Assembly (NCBI RefSeq): GCF_900156405.1
Contig: NZ_FTNN01000015.1
Span: 1-64,000 of the forward strand
Origin: Shewanella morhuae
Lineage (GTDB): Bacteria; Pseudomonadota; Gammaproteobacteria; Enterobacterales; Shewanellaceae
Reading direction: 5' to 3'
DNA length: 64,000 nucleotides
Shown in pieces: positions 55,985 through 64,000 of the stretch. The translations under genes were made by a program, and so were the position numbers. Positions within the stretch are counted from its first letter, which is position 1, and every line of letters begins with the position of its first letter. The notes beneath the pieces are model-generated. The model saw only the letters and a list, made by a program, of their open reading frames with translations, did not search any database and was not told where the DNA came from.

Positions 55985-57411
55985 TGATTCGCCATGATAT
56001 TTTGAATAATTGCTGTCGTTGAAATACCATCTTCAAAACCCAGCACTTGCACTTGACCACCGGCGGCAATCACTTCAGCGCCACCCGCAATATCTTCAAG
56101 CTTATAATCGCCCCCTTTAACCAGCAGGTTTGGCAATAATCGAGCAATAATGCGCTGCGGCGTATCTTCACTAAAAGGTACAACCCAATCGACCGAAGCT
56201 AAACCGGCTAACACCGCCATACGGCGATCTATTTGATTAACTGGACGACCTTCTCCTTTGAGACGCTTAACCGAAGCATCGTCGTTTACCGCCACAATTA
56301 AGCGATCGCCCAAGGCTTTAGCTTGCTTGAGATAACTCACATGTCCCGCATGCAAAATATCAAAACAACCGTTAGTCATGACCACACGCTCACCACGTAA
56401 TTTAGCTTGCTCAAGGGCGTAAGCTAATTGATCTTCACTCACCACGCCAAAACCTGATTTGCCTTGATGCACAGCTAACGCACTAATTAGTTCAATGCGG
56501 CTCACGGTAGAAGTGCCCAGTTTACCCACCACCACACCCGCCGCCGTATTGGCGATAGCGCAGGCTTGCGGTAAATCTGCACCTGCAGCCAATGAAGTCG
56601 CCAGCGCTGAAATCACAGTATCGCCCGCGCCAGTCACGTCATAGACTTCACGGGCAACGGTGGGAATATGTAATTCAGGCGCATTGGCGGTGACTAAAGT
56701 CATACCCTTTTCTGAGCGGGTAACTAAAATGGCATCAAAGTTATGGAGTTTGAGTAAACCACGGGCTTTTTCGAGCAAATCGGCCTCTGAGGTCACAGTC
56801 CCCACAACGTCTTCAAACTCGCTCATATTTGGGGTAATTAAGGATGCACCATGATAACGGCCAAAGTCACTGCCCTTAGGGTCAACTAATACCATCACTC
56901 CTTTAGCGCGTGCTAAGGCAATAAAGTCCCGCGGCTCATTGATAGCACCCTTAGCATAATCAGATAACACCACCACATCGACTGAATCGAGTAAGGCTTC
57001 AGATTGCTTAAGCAAACGCACACTATCGGCCTTGTCGAAGGCTTCTTCAAAATCCAGACGGATTAACTGCTGATTGCGTGATAATACCCGCAGCTTTGTA
57101 ATGGTGGGCTTATCGGCAATAGTTAACCACTGAGGCTCAACCCCTAAGGTTTGCACGCCGAGCGTTAAGGCTGTGGCGGTATCGTCTTGACCAACTAGCC
57201 CTGCAAGCTGTACTTGCCCTCCTAAGGTTGCAATATTGAGCGCCACGTTTGCTGCACCACCGGGTCGGTCTTCGACCTGATTAATTTTCACCACAGGCAC
57301 AGGGGCTTCAGGGGAAATACGTGCCGTAGGACCAACCCAATAGCGGTCTAACATCACATCGCCGACGACTAACACTCTGGCTTTTTCAAATGCTGGCAGT
57401 GAAACCTTCAT
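55981..57411 (-). CDS. hldE: bifunctional heptose 7-phosphate kinase / heptose 1-phosphate adenylyltransferase
   Basis: A 476-residue enzyme making ADP-glycero-manno-heptose for the LPS inner core. Residues about 1-318 are a ribokinase-like kinase ([12 protein letters not shown] and [14 protein letters not shown]); residues about 345-476 are a nucleotidyltransferase ([16 protein letters not shown]). Length equals E. coli HldE (477). Start set at ATG 57411 ([11 protein letters not shown]); a frame to 57498 adds 29 atypical residues. Divergent from the lipid A acyltransferase gene, 103 bases away. Confidence 0.96.
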   Translation of the reverse strand: MKVSLPAFEKARVLVVGDVMLDRYWVGPTARISPEAPVPVVKINQVEDRPGGAANVALNIATLGGQVQLAGLVGQDDTATALTLGVQTLGVEPQWLTIADKPTITKLRVLSRNQQLIRLDFEEAFDKADSVRLLKQSEALLDSVDVVVLSDYAKGAINEPRDFIALARAKGVMVLVDPKGSDFGRYHGASLITPNMSEFEDVVGTVTSEADLLEKARGLLKLHNFDAILVTRSEKGMTLVTANAPELHIPTVAREVYDVTGAGDTVISALATSLAAGADLPQACAIANTAAGVVVGKLGTSTVSRIELISALAVHQGKSGFGVVSEDQLAYALEQAKLRGERVVMTNGCFDILHAGHVSYLKQAKALGDRLIVAVNDDASVKRLKGEGRPVNQIDRRMAVLAGLASVDWVVPFSEDTPQRIIARLLPNLLVKGGDYKLEDIAGGAEVIAAGGQVQVLGFEDGISTTAIIQNIMANQ

Positions 57412-57514
57412 AGTGGCCTTATCTTCATATGCAGAAATTAAACCGTGATTGTACCTAATTTCAGTAGGATTTGAGTTAGAATGAGCAGTAATTTTCAAAA
57501 GTAGTGAGTATTTT

Positions 57515-58441
57515 GTGGTCGAGAAAGCCGAGTTTTCATCTTCGTTATATCATCCTAAACATTGGCCTATGTGGTTTGGCGTATTTTTGATGCGTTTAAC
57601 TCAACTACTTCCGCTATCTTGGCAGATGAAATTGGGTAAAGGTTTAGGCCGTTTAGTGATGAAGTTTGCGGGTAGCCGCACGCACACTGCGCGCCGTAAC
57701 TTGACCCTTTGCTTCCCAGAGATGACTCCCGCGCAGCGAGAAGAGTTGCTGATACGTAATTTTGAAGAAACCGGCAAAGCTATTTTCGATACCATCAATG
57801 CTTGGTGGTGGTCCGACGAAAAAGTACAACAGCATATGAGCATTACCGGTCAAGAACACGTGCAAGACACACTCAATGCTGGTCACGGCGTGATTCTTTT
57901 TGCTGTACATTGTTTGCCATTGGAAATGGGCGCACGTATCTTTGGTCAATTTCAACCTGGCGTAGGCGTTTATCGCCCGCATAATAATCCCGTGATGGAA
58001 TACCTACAAGTTAAAGGCCGTTTACGCTCGAATAAAGGCTTAGTCTCTAAACGCGATTTACGCCAAATGGTGCGCTGTCTACGTAATCCCGATGTAATAT
58101 GGTACACAGCCGATCAGGACTTTGGCCGCTCGAGCGCCGTATTCATCCCGTTTTATGCGATGCCAGATGCAGCAACGATTACAGGCGCCACCACCTTAGC
58201 TAAACTTGGTAAAGCCAAAGTATTACCTTTTTTCGTTGAACGTACCGCAGGTGATGAGGGCTATCGTATTGAAGTCATGCCGCCGTTAGATAATTTCCCT
58301 GGTGAAAATGAGCTAGATGATGCGATTCGCGGTAATAAAATTATCGAAACCATCATAGATAAAAATCGTGCCCAATATATGTGGTTACATCGTCGTTTTA
58401 AGACTCGCCCCGATCCCACTGATAAATCTGTGTATCAGTAG
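57515..58441 (+). CDS. lipid A acyltransferase (LpxL/LpxM family)
   Basis: A 308-residue inner-membrane acyltransferase that adds a secondary acyl chain to Kdo2-lipid IVA. The catalytic HX4(E/D) motif is H132 to E137 in AVHCLPLE; one helix near residues 18-36 anchors it. [20 protein letters not shown] is typical of the family. The start is GTG 57515. It resembles LpxL more than LpxM by motif memory, but the assignment is not secure. Divergent from hldE, so LPS genes face each other. Confidence 0.9.
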   Translation: MVEKAEFSSSLYHPKHWPMWFGVFLMRLTQLLPLSWQMKLGKGLGRLVMKFAGSRTHTARRNLTLCFPEMTPAQREELLIRNFEETGKAIFDTINAWWWSDEKVQQHMSITGQEHVQDTLNAGHGVILFAVHCLPLEMGARIFGQFQPGVGVYRPHNNPVMEYLQVKGRLRSNKGLVSKRDLRQMVRCLRNPDVIWYTADQDFGRSSAVFIPFYAMPDAATITGATTLAKLGKAKVLPFFVERTAGDEGYRIEVMPPLDNFPGENELDDAIRGNKIIETIIDKNRAQYMWLHRRFKTRPDPTDKSVYQ

Positions 58442-58475
58442 CGCTATCAGTTTTAATATAAGTCCGTTTTAACAT

Positions 58476-58506
58476 AAAAATGCCAGCAAATACGCTGGCA
58501 TTTTTG
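58476..58506. terminator. bidirectional terminator
   Basis: AAAAATGCCAGC (58476-58487), six-base loop, GCTGGCATTTTT (58494-58505). It ends the acyltransferase gene on + and the antiporter gene on -. Confidence 0.9.
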
Positions 58507-58539
58507 TAGAAGCATAACCGTAAAATGAATCCAAAGTAT

Positions 58540-60270
58540 TTAGGATGCATTCTCCGTGGGTAAACGAATACCTACGTTTGTCACTTTACCTTCATTAATA
58601 CCCGCCACGACCCAATGCAATGACTGCCATTGAAATTTATCTCCCAGCACAGGGTTTGCGCTCAGTTGCGATGTGACTAAGTCTGCGATAGTCATATCAT
58701 CAGTGACATTATCTAAGCTAAGGCCATAAATGGGTGCTAAATCGGCTAGTTTTACATCGGTTTCAATAAAGAAATCACCAAAGAAGCGCTGTACGTCTTT
58801 TGTCTCTGGCGCTTGGCTAAAGAGCTGGCTTAAAGCTTCTAAACTACGTTCTTGCCCTAATACACAGAGTATGTCACCGGCCTCTAAACAAGTACTACCA
58901 GATGGATGCAGTAAGGTGTTGTTTCTAAATACTGCGGCAATCCGCGTTCCATCAGGCATGGCCAAGCGTTTTAAAGGCTCACCAATACACCACTTACTAT
59001 CACTCAAACGATACACAAACACTTCCCATTCGCTGCTCGGGTATATCTCAACCCCTGAACGCGAAACAGGTAAAGGCTTTGGGGGCAGTTCCACCTTTGC
59101 TAAGCGCGCGGCAAAGGTCAAAGAGGCACCTTGGACGAGTAATGACACTAACACTACGAAGAAAGCCAAATTAAAATACAGTTGAGCGCCCGGTAAACCT
59201 GCCATCATCGGGAATACCGCTAGGATGATAGGTACCGCACCACGTAATCCGACCCAAGAGATAAACCAGCGATCACGACTACTAAAACTTTTAAAGGGCA
59301 ACAAACTCACCCAAACAGCGATGGGACGAGCAAATAAAATCATCCCGAATGCCAAGGCAAAACCAGGGATAATAATATCGACTAAATCGGAGGGAGTAAG
59401 TAATAACCCTAACACAAGGAACATACCGATTTGGCTGATCCATGTCATGCCATCAAGCACGTTCAAAATTGCATGCCGCCCACGGGTGGGTTTATTACCG
59501 AGCAACAATCCCACTAAGTAAATGGATAAAATACCGCTGCCACCGAGTTTGTTAGACGCGGCGTAAATGATGAGTCCACCACTCAACACCAAAATGGCAT
59601 ACAAGCCATCGGCTAATTTGCTTAAATTAACCAGCTTCCACAACAGCCAGCCACCACCAAGACCAAAGCATATGCCTAAGCCAAATTGTTTAACAAAGCT
59701 CATAAACATAAAACTGAAGGAAAGCTCAGTATCCACATTGGCAAGGATTGCAATCAAAGTGACGGTTAAAAACACCGCCATGGGATCGTTACTGCCGGAC
59801 TCGATTTCTAAGGTTGCGCCAACGCGTTCGTTAAGGCTGCGGCCTTTGAGCAAAGAAAATACTGCTGCAGCATCGGTTGAGCCTACAATCGCACCAACCA
59901 GCAAACCTTGCAACCAATGCAAATCAAACAACCATGCGGCCATCATGCCAGTAATACTGGTGGTAATTGCCACCCCAAAAGTTGCCAACGATAATGCCGG
60001 CCACAACGCGACCCTAAAACTGGCAACTCGGGTACGCATCCCCCCGTCGAGTAAGATAACGGCTAAGGCTAAGTTACTGACTAAATAGGCCGTCGAATAG
60101 TCATCAAATAGGATCCCACCAGGACCATCTTCACCCGCCAAAATACCTACGGCGAGGAAAATCAATAAAATAGGAATTCCCAAGCGGGAAGACATAGGAC
60201 TCACTAAAACACTTACAGCAGTAAGTAAGGCGCCGATCAGAAAAAAATTGTTGACGGAATCTGCATCCAC
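58540..60270 (-). CDS. nhaP2: K+/H+ antiporter of the NhaP2 (CvrA) family
   Basis: A 576-residue CPA1 exchanger. About 12-13 helices fill residues 1-390, with [12 protein letters not shown] and [13 protein letters not shown] as the ion-binding motifs. A soluble tail follows, with a TrkA_C (RCK_C) domain at about 405-480 ([22 protein letters not shown]) and a CorC_HlyC-like end. Length equals the E. coli protein (578). Extrudes K+ in exchange for H+. Single gene. Confidence 0.94.
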   Translation of the reverse strand: MDADSVNNFFLIGALLTAVSVLVSPMSSRLGIPILLIFLAVGILAGEDGPGGILFDDYSTAYLVSNLALAVILLDGGMRTRVASFRVALWPALSLATFGVAITTSITGMMAAWLFDLHWLQGLLVGAIVGSTDAAAVFSLLKGRSLNERVGATLEIESGSNDPMAVFLTVTLIAILANVDTELSFSFMFMSFVKQFGLGICFGLGGGWLLWKLVNLSKLADGLYAILVLSGGLIIYAASNKLGGSGILSIYLVGLLLGNKPTRGRHAILNVLDGMTWISQIGMFLVLGLLLTPSDLVDIIIPGFALAFGMILFARPIAVWVSLLPFKSFSSRDRWFISWVGLRGAVPIILAVFPMMAGLPGAQLYFNLAFFVVLVSLLVQGASLTFAARLAKVELPPKPLPVSRSGVEIYPSSEWEVFVYRLSDSKWCIGEPLKRLAMPDGTRIAAVFRNNTLLHPSGSTCLEAGDILCVLGQERSLEALSQLFSQAPETKDVQRFFGDFFIETDVKLADLAPIYGLSLDNVTDDMTIADLVTSQLSANPVLGDKFQWQSLHWVVAGINEGKVTNVGIRLPTENAS

Positions 60271-60978
60271 AAACGCCTCCTTAAATACAGGTTATAGAGT
60301 TAAACGATAAAGGTTCACCGAGGTTAAAAATGATACTAATTACAATTTTATGATTTTATATTAGCATAATTATTATGAATTAATGGAGCGTTAAATATTA
60401 AAATTCAATCATCTACGCTGACAATACCAAAATACAACTTTTAAATAACATTGAAACAAATGCTAAAGTTAAACCTAAAAAGCACCAGAATACAGCCACA
60501 TAATTTATCAAATTTAAAATAAATAAATATCAATATGTTAAAAAAAACAATTCGACATAAACTAAAATTATTAACCGGTAATCAAGCTACAAACCTGTAT
60601 AAACTCACACTTTGGTTAGTAATTTTGTCTCGAACAAAACTTGAACCTATAAAACGGTGCATATTTGCACATCAGCATTAATACTCTCCTAGTGCCCCTC
60701 CCAAGTCCTCTGGCAATCTCAGATTGTTGACACTCAAAAATCATCATCAACTGGATAGAAAATGTGAGTGCAATACTGTGGTTAAAAAATGTAAAAAACC
60801 ACATTAAGTAATAAATACGCTTTATAGAACACATTTCAGTTGAAATAATGCTCAAAATAAGGAAGGATGCGAGCTTCGCGCGCCAGTGCATTTTGCTCGT
60901 CAATTTGCCATTCTCGTTTTATGAGAGAAAGCTGCGTTAAACACGCTTTTTTATTAACAGGAATCGTAGTCTCCGCTT
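60271..60978. other. intergenic, very AT-rich
   Basis: About 700 bases between the antiporter promoter and the L,D-transpeptidase gene. 60290-60620 is strongly AT-rich with no T-run hairpin. Frames on both strands (60616-60903 on minus) show no family features. I see no gene. Confidence 0.45.
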
Positions 60979-61893
60979 ATGAGTATGCTTCGCACCACAG
61001 CTTTATTATTGACTTTGGTTGTCCCGAGTCTGTCCGCTTTAGCAACGGAATACCCTTTACCAGCCGCCCAAAGCAGGTTAATTGGCGAGAACCAGTATTA
61101 TACGGTTCCAGAGGGTAAACATACCCTCGAAGATATTGCTGCCAAATACCAGCTTGGTCTTAGTAATTTACTCGAAGCTAACCCAGGCGTAGATCCCTTT
61201 CTACCAAAGCCAGGTAGCAAACTGCTCATCCCATTACAATTAATTCTGCCTAATGCGCCCCATGAAGGCATCATCATTAACGTGGCTGAAATGCGTCTTT
61301 ACTATTACCCAAAGGGCAAAAAGACTGTTGAAGTGCTGCCAATTGGTATTGGTCAGATTGGTAAGGATACCCCTGAAAACTGGGTAACTAGCGTGCAACG
61401 TAAGCGTGCTAACCCAACATGGACACCTACGCCACGTATTCGTAAAGAATATGCTGCTAAGGGTGAAATTCTGCCTGCTGTATGGCCAGCGGGTCCAGAT
61501 AACCCTATGGGTCTGTATGCGCTGTATATCGGCAACTTATATGCAATTCATGGTACCAACGCCAGTTTCGGTATCGGTTTACGTGTCAGCCAAGGTTGTG
61601 TACGTTTACGCCATGAAGATATCGAGCATTTATTCAAGACGGTACCAGTGGGCACCCGCGTACAGTTTGTAAACCAACCGATTAAAGCAACCGAAGAGCC
61701 TGACGGTAAGCGTTACTTAGCAGTGCACCAACCACTGTCTCGCACTGCGGCTGAATTTGAATCCAATGATCCTGTCGCGATTTCATTACCAAGAGATATC
61801 GCCAAGTTTATCGCTAAAGCTGACACCGATTCTTCTGTGATCAAGAAGCTGCTCGATGAGCGTACCGGTGTACCACTACGAATTAACCAATAA
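60979..61893 (+). CDS. L,D-transpeptidase (ErfK/YbiS type) with LysM domain
   Basis: A 304-residue periplasmic enzyme. A signal peptide ends near LALA (about 21). LysM follows (about 40-90, [17 protein letters not shown]), then a YkuD domain with His191 (YAIHGTN) and catalytic Cys207 (SQGCVRL). It links mDAP residues in peptidoglycan or attaches Braun-type lipoprotein; the layout matches E. coli LdtA/LdtB (ErfK/YbiS). No strong ribosome site is seen close to the ATG. Confidence 0.93.
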   Translation: MSMLRTTALLLTLVVPSLSALATEYPLPAAQSRLIGENQYYTVPEGKHTLEDIAAKYQLGLSNLLEANPGVDPFLPKPGSKLLIPLQLILPNAPHEGIIINVAEMRLYYYPKGKKTVEVLPIGIGQIGKDTPENWVTSVQRKRANPTWTPTPRIRKEYAAKGEILPAVWPAGPDNPMGLYALYIGNLYAIHGTNASFGIGLRVSQGCVRLRHEDIEHLFKTVPVGTRVQFVNQPIKATEEPDGKRYLAVHQPLSRTAAEFESNDPVAISLPRDIAKFIAKADTDSSVIKKLLDERTGVPLRINQ

Positions 61894-61913
61894 GTTACTG
61901 GTTAATATTACCT

Positions 61914-61946
61914 AAAAAAATACCCGCTAATTGCGGGTATTTTTTT
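61914..61946. terminator. terminator of L,D-transpeptidase
   Basis: AAAAAAATACCCGC (61914-61927), loop TAATT, GCGGGTATTTTTTT (61933-61946). Symmetric, so it also serves the convergent M14-like gene. Confidence 0.92.
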
Positions 61947-61988
61947 ATCATTTTTCAGGCGTTTATAACGCCTAATAAAATAACAACA

Positions 61989-62816
61989 TCAATCACATAA
62001 TGGTGCGCATAAAGCCAAAAAATGGGTCATGGCAGCACTGTTTGCTAATACCCGTTGATCAAAGTTTTGCAGCGCAGGCGTTTCGGTACACGCGCCAACA
62101 CGAGCACCACTTCGCACTAAACAAGCTTCAAATGAGGTATCAAAGTGATTAAAAATCAAACCATCTTTCACTGGGCAGGCATCAATCTCGCCATCAGCAG
62201 CAATCGAAAAATAACCGCCTAATGTATCGCGTAAATCAAGACTAAAACGACCTGGAACTTGACTCGGTTCAAAAGAATAGACATAGGCTTCACGACTTAA
62301 CACATCTTCATGACACGTTAAAATACCATCACGACTCGCAGCAAGGAGCAATTGTGCCTGCTCTAACAACAGTTTCCCTTCTACCGATGTATGTTCGTTA
62401 GCCTTAGGTTTACCATTCTCGAATACAAAACCACGATTAGGATTTTCACCGTATTTATTAAATCGATGACCACGACTGAATCCGGTTGGATTAACAAGGG
62501 GTAAAAGACTCAAATTTACCCGTTCAAACAGGTCTACTGAAGCTTCACTTAAAAAATGCAATAAGCCCCAAGGGCCAGCGGATTCTTCACCGTGAAAACC
62601 TGTACTGATCAATAAAGAAGGTAAGCCTGACTTAGCCGCAGGTGATTGATATAAGCTGAGATTGTATTTACCCACTTCACCTAATATCTTCTCAACCATG
62701 CCCAAACGGGTCATTTCTTGCTCAAGCAAAAGATAAAAATTATCAATATCAGTGCTTTCACAATTAAAAATATCGCTTTTCCACTGAAAAGATTCAAACG
62801 GGGATCTGCTTACCAT
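61989..62816 (-). CDS. M14 family zinc carboxypeptidase-like protein
   Basis: A 275-residue cytoplasmic enzyme of the M14/AstE-like fold. The zinc ligands fit H-x-x-E in FHGEESAG and a later histidine in CHEDV; NPTGFSRGHRFNKYGENPNR is the substrate-binding region. The catalytic glutamate is in CTETPA. No signal peptide, so not secreted. Possible roles are removal of a peptide tail or deacylation. Single gene, convergent with the L,D-transpeptidase; a link with peptidoglycan peptide recycling is inference. Confidence 0.85.
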   Translation of the reverse strand: MVSRSPFESFQWKSDIFNCESTDIDNFYLLLEQEMTRLGMVEKILGEVGKYNLSLYQSPAAKSGLPSLLISTGFHGEESAGPWGLLHFLSEASVDLFERVNLSLLPLVNPTGFSRGHRFNKYGENPNRGFVFENGKPKANEHTSVEGKLLLEQAQLLLAASRDGILTCHEDVLSREAYVYSFEPSQVPGRFSLDLRDTLGGYFSIAADGEIDACPVKDGLIFNHFDTSFEACLVRSGARVGACTETPALQNFDQRVLANSAAMTHFLALCAPLCD

Positions 62817-63209
62817 GCCTTGTACTTATGCCAGAAAAAGAACCCTGCCATCATAGCAGTTCTTTTTAAAAACTGAATGCTATTCAACTGATTTTAATAA
62901 AATATGGATAGCTTATGGCTAGGTAACGAACTGTATCAAAGTGACAACGGCACTAATAACCTCGGTGTAGCCATAGTTGAACCATAGTTTAGTGGCATCG
63001 AGCTTTGGCCATTTATTCAACGAAGACCCATCAATAAACCGATAAAGCACTGACTACCACAGCGAAACATCCATTAAGCGCCTAATAATAAACGTTAATG
63101 CTATAATGTTTATTCGGGGATAAACCAATGACATTACGTAAAACCATCTCATTAATTACACTTGGCTTACTGTAGTTAACGCCTTAAAAATCACTAACGA
63201 GATCTGAAC
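62817..63209. other. intergenic ahead of zapE
   Basis: About 390 bases. A 15-codon frame (ATG 63128 to TAG 63175, MTLRKTISLITLGLL) looks like the start of a signal peptide that ends early, perhaps a decayed gene or a leader peptide. No strong promoter was found. Confidence 0.4.
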
Positions 63210-64000
63210 ATGGCTAATTCAAGCGCTAACAGTCCGCAATTAACCGCTCAAACGGTCACGCCACTTGAGGCTTATCAAGCCAAAGTGAGCTTAGATCTGA
63301 TTGAAGATCCTGCGCAGCAGCAGACCATACTCGCTCTTGATGATTTATTTAACCAGTTGATGCAACAGCAAAATGCAGTACGTAGCATCAATTCAGTTCA
63401 CAAGCCTATTAAGGGGCTATATCTTTGGGGTGATGTAGGGCGAGGTAAAACTTTTTTAATGGATTTGTTTTTTGATTGCTTACCAGATGGAATAAAAATA
63501 AGACTACATTTTCATCGTTTTATGGCACGCATACATCAAGCATTACGCGAACATTCAGGCCAGCGAGATCCGTTGGCATTGATCGCCAAAGATCTGGCAA
63601 AAGAATGTAAGGTACTGTGTTTCGATGAGTTCTATGTTTCAGACATTGGCGATGCCATGATACTCGCTGGATTATTTGAATGCTTGTTCAACCAAGGTGT
63701 TGTATTGGTCGCGACTTCAAACGTCCCTATTGAGCGCTTATATGAAAACGGCTTAGCCAGACACAGATTTTTACCCTGTATTGAGTTGCTGCAAACGCAT
63801 ACTCAAATGCTGCATCTCGATGGCAAGCAAGATCACAGAATATACAGCTTAGAAACTGAGCTTAGCCCAGATACTATCGCATCTATCTCCCATAATATTG
63901 GTCTTACAGGAACACTCAATTTCGACAAGATATTCAATCAGCTCAGTCGCAATACTCCACATATATGTAATACGACTATTACTATCTGTCACCGTGAAAT
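63210..64000 (+). CDS. zapE: cell division ATPase ZapE (AFG1 family), partial
   Basis: The first 263 codons of an AFG1-like ATPase; the frame is open to the window edge and the C-terminus is missing (E. coli ZapE is 375 residues). Walker A is WGDVGRGKTFLMD (about 75-87), Walker B VLCFDEFYVSD, and VVLVATSNVPIERLYENGL is sensor 1 region. RLHFHRFMARIHQALREHSG is the family segment. In E. coli ZapE interacts with FtsZ rings under low oxygen. ATG at 63210 follows GAGATCTG. Confidence 0.9.
   Translation, partial: MANSSANSPQLTAQTVTPLEAYQAKVSLDLIEDPAQQQTILALDDLFNQLMQQQNAVRSINSVHKPIKGLYLWGDVGRGKTFLMDLFFDCLPDGIKIRLHFHRFMARIHQALREHSGQRDPLALIAKDLAKECKVLCFDEFYVSDIGDAMILAGLFECLFNQGVVLVATSNVPIERLYENGLARHRFLPCIELLQTHTQMLHLDGKQDHRIYSLETELSPDTIASISHNIGLTGTLNFDKIFNQLSRNTPHICNTTITICHRE

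Noticed and set aside
59567..60088. Long plus-strand frames inside the antiporter gene
   Set aside because: Antisense shadow of a well-supported membrane protein; Pro/Ser/Lys-rich as expected of such shadows.
60616..60903. 95-codon minus-strand frame
   Set aside because: Low-complexity residues, no ribosome site and no counterpart known to me.
1..64000. CRISPR array, tRNA or rRNA genes, prophage
   Set aside because: No regularly spaced repeats, no cloverleaf with a CCA-proximal T-arm motif, and no phage genes were found on reading through both strands.

Overview
The window looks like a Shewanella chromosome segment (inference from gene content: sulfate-assimilation island, CysJIH, PntAB, PAS-type cytoplasmic chemoreceptors, a GlyGly-CTERM tail, a TIGR03899-type protein). 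It is moderately AT-rich and mostly housekeeping. No tRNA, rRNA, CRISPR array or prophage was seen. The only mobile DNA is an ISAs1-family insertion at the left edge.

Region 1-2.8 kb is accessory. An intact ISAs1-type element (1-1250) has cut off a TIR/SEFIR-domain gene, leaving only its N-terminal 81 codons. A hairpin-rich non-coding tract and one small membrane-protein candidate follow. From 2.8 to 7.0 kb come a LysR regulator, a NupC-type nucleoside carrier and a soluble PAS-PAS chemoreceptor.

7.5-12.2 kb is a three-gene operon for a periplasmic molybdenum hydroxylase: a Tat-exported Moco subunit, a [2Fe-2S] subunit and a triheme lipoprotein cytochrome c. PAS-PAS chemoreceptor genes of one family lie on both sides of it (5.7 and 12.3 kb). 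A Tat-exported dienelactone hydrolase-like enzyme, PBP7 (pbpG) and an lrgAB/cidAB pair with a divergent LysR regulator follow, to 19 kb.

19-27 kb holds an outer-membrane-like protein, an arginine-type ABC importer behind a near-consensus promoter overlapped by two ARG-box-like sites, an NfsB-type nitroreductase, a J-domain protein, a DsbA-like oxidoreductase with a GlyGly-CTERM tail, a b-type cytochrome and hemG. 27-31.6 kb is a three-gene cluster (porin, imelysin, DUF1111 diheme protein) behind a candidate Fur box, so probably iron-responsive.

34-39.8 kb is the sulfate activation operon cobA-cysD-cysN-SLC13 carrier-cysC. The reduction genes cysJ-cysI-cysH lie at 46.6-51 kb. Between them are outer-membrane phospholipase A, a membrane-anchored S41-like protein with an apparently lost catalytic serine, an uncharacterised lipoprotein-like anchored protein, and mtgA. 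Together the cys genes take sulfate to sulfide. CobA makes the siroheme precursor that CysI needs, and PntAB (51.4-54.4 kb) can supply NADPH for CysJ.

54.5-64 kb carries a short TetR-like regulator, an uncharacterised secreted HExxH protein overlapping hldE, a divergent lipid A acyltransferase, NhaP2-type antiporter, an L,D-transpeptidase, an M14-family carboxypeptidase-like protein and the start of zapE, which runs off the window. The most interesting points are the chemoreceptor-flanked molybdoenzyme operon, the S41-like pseudoprotease, the HExxH protein tied to LPS genes, the ArgR and Fur operators, and the IS-broken TIR gene.
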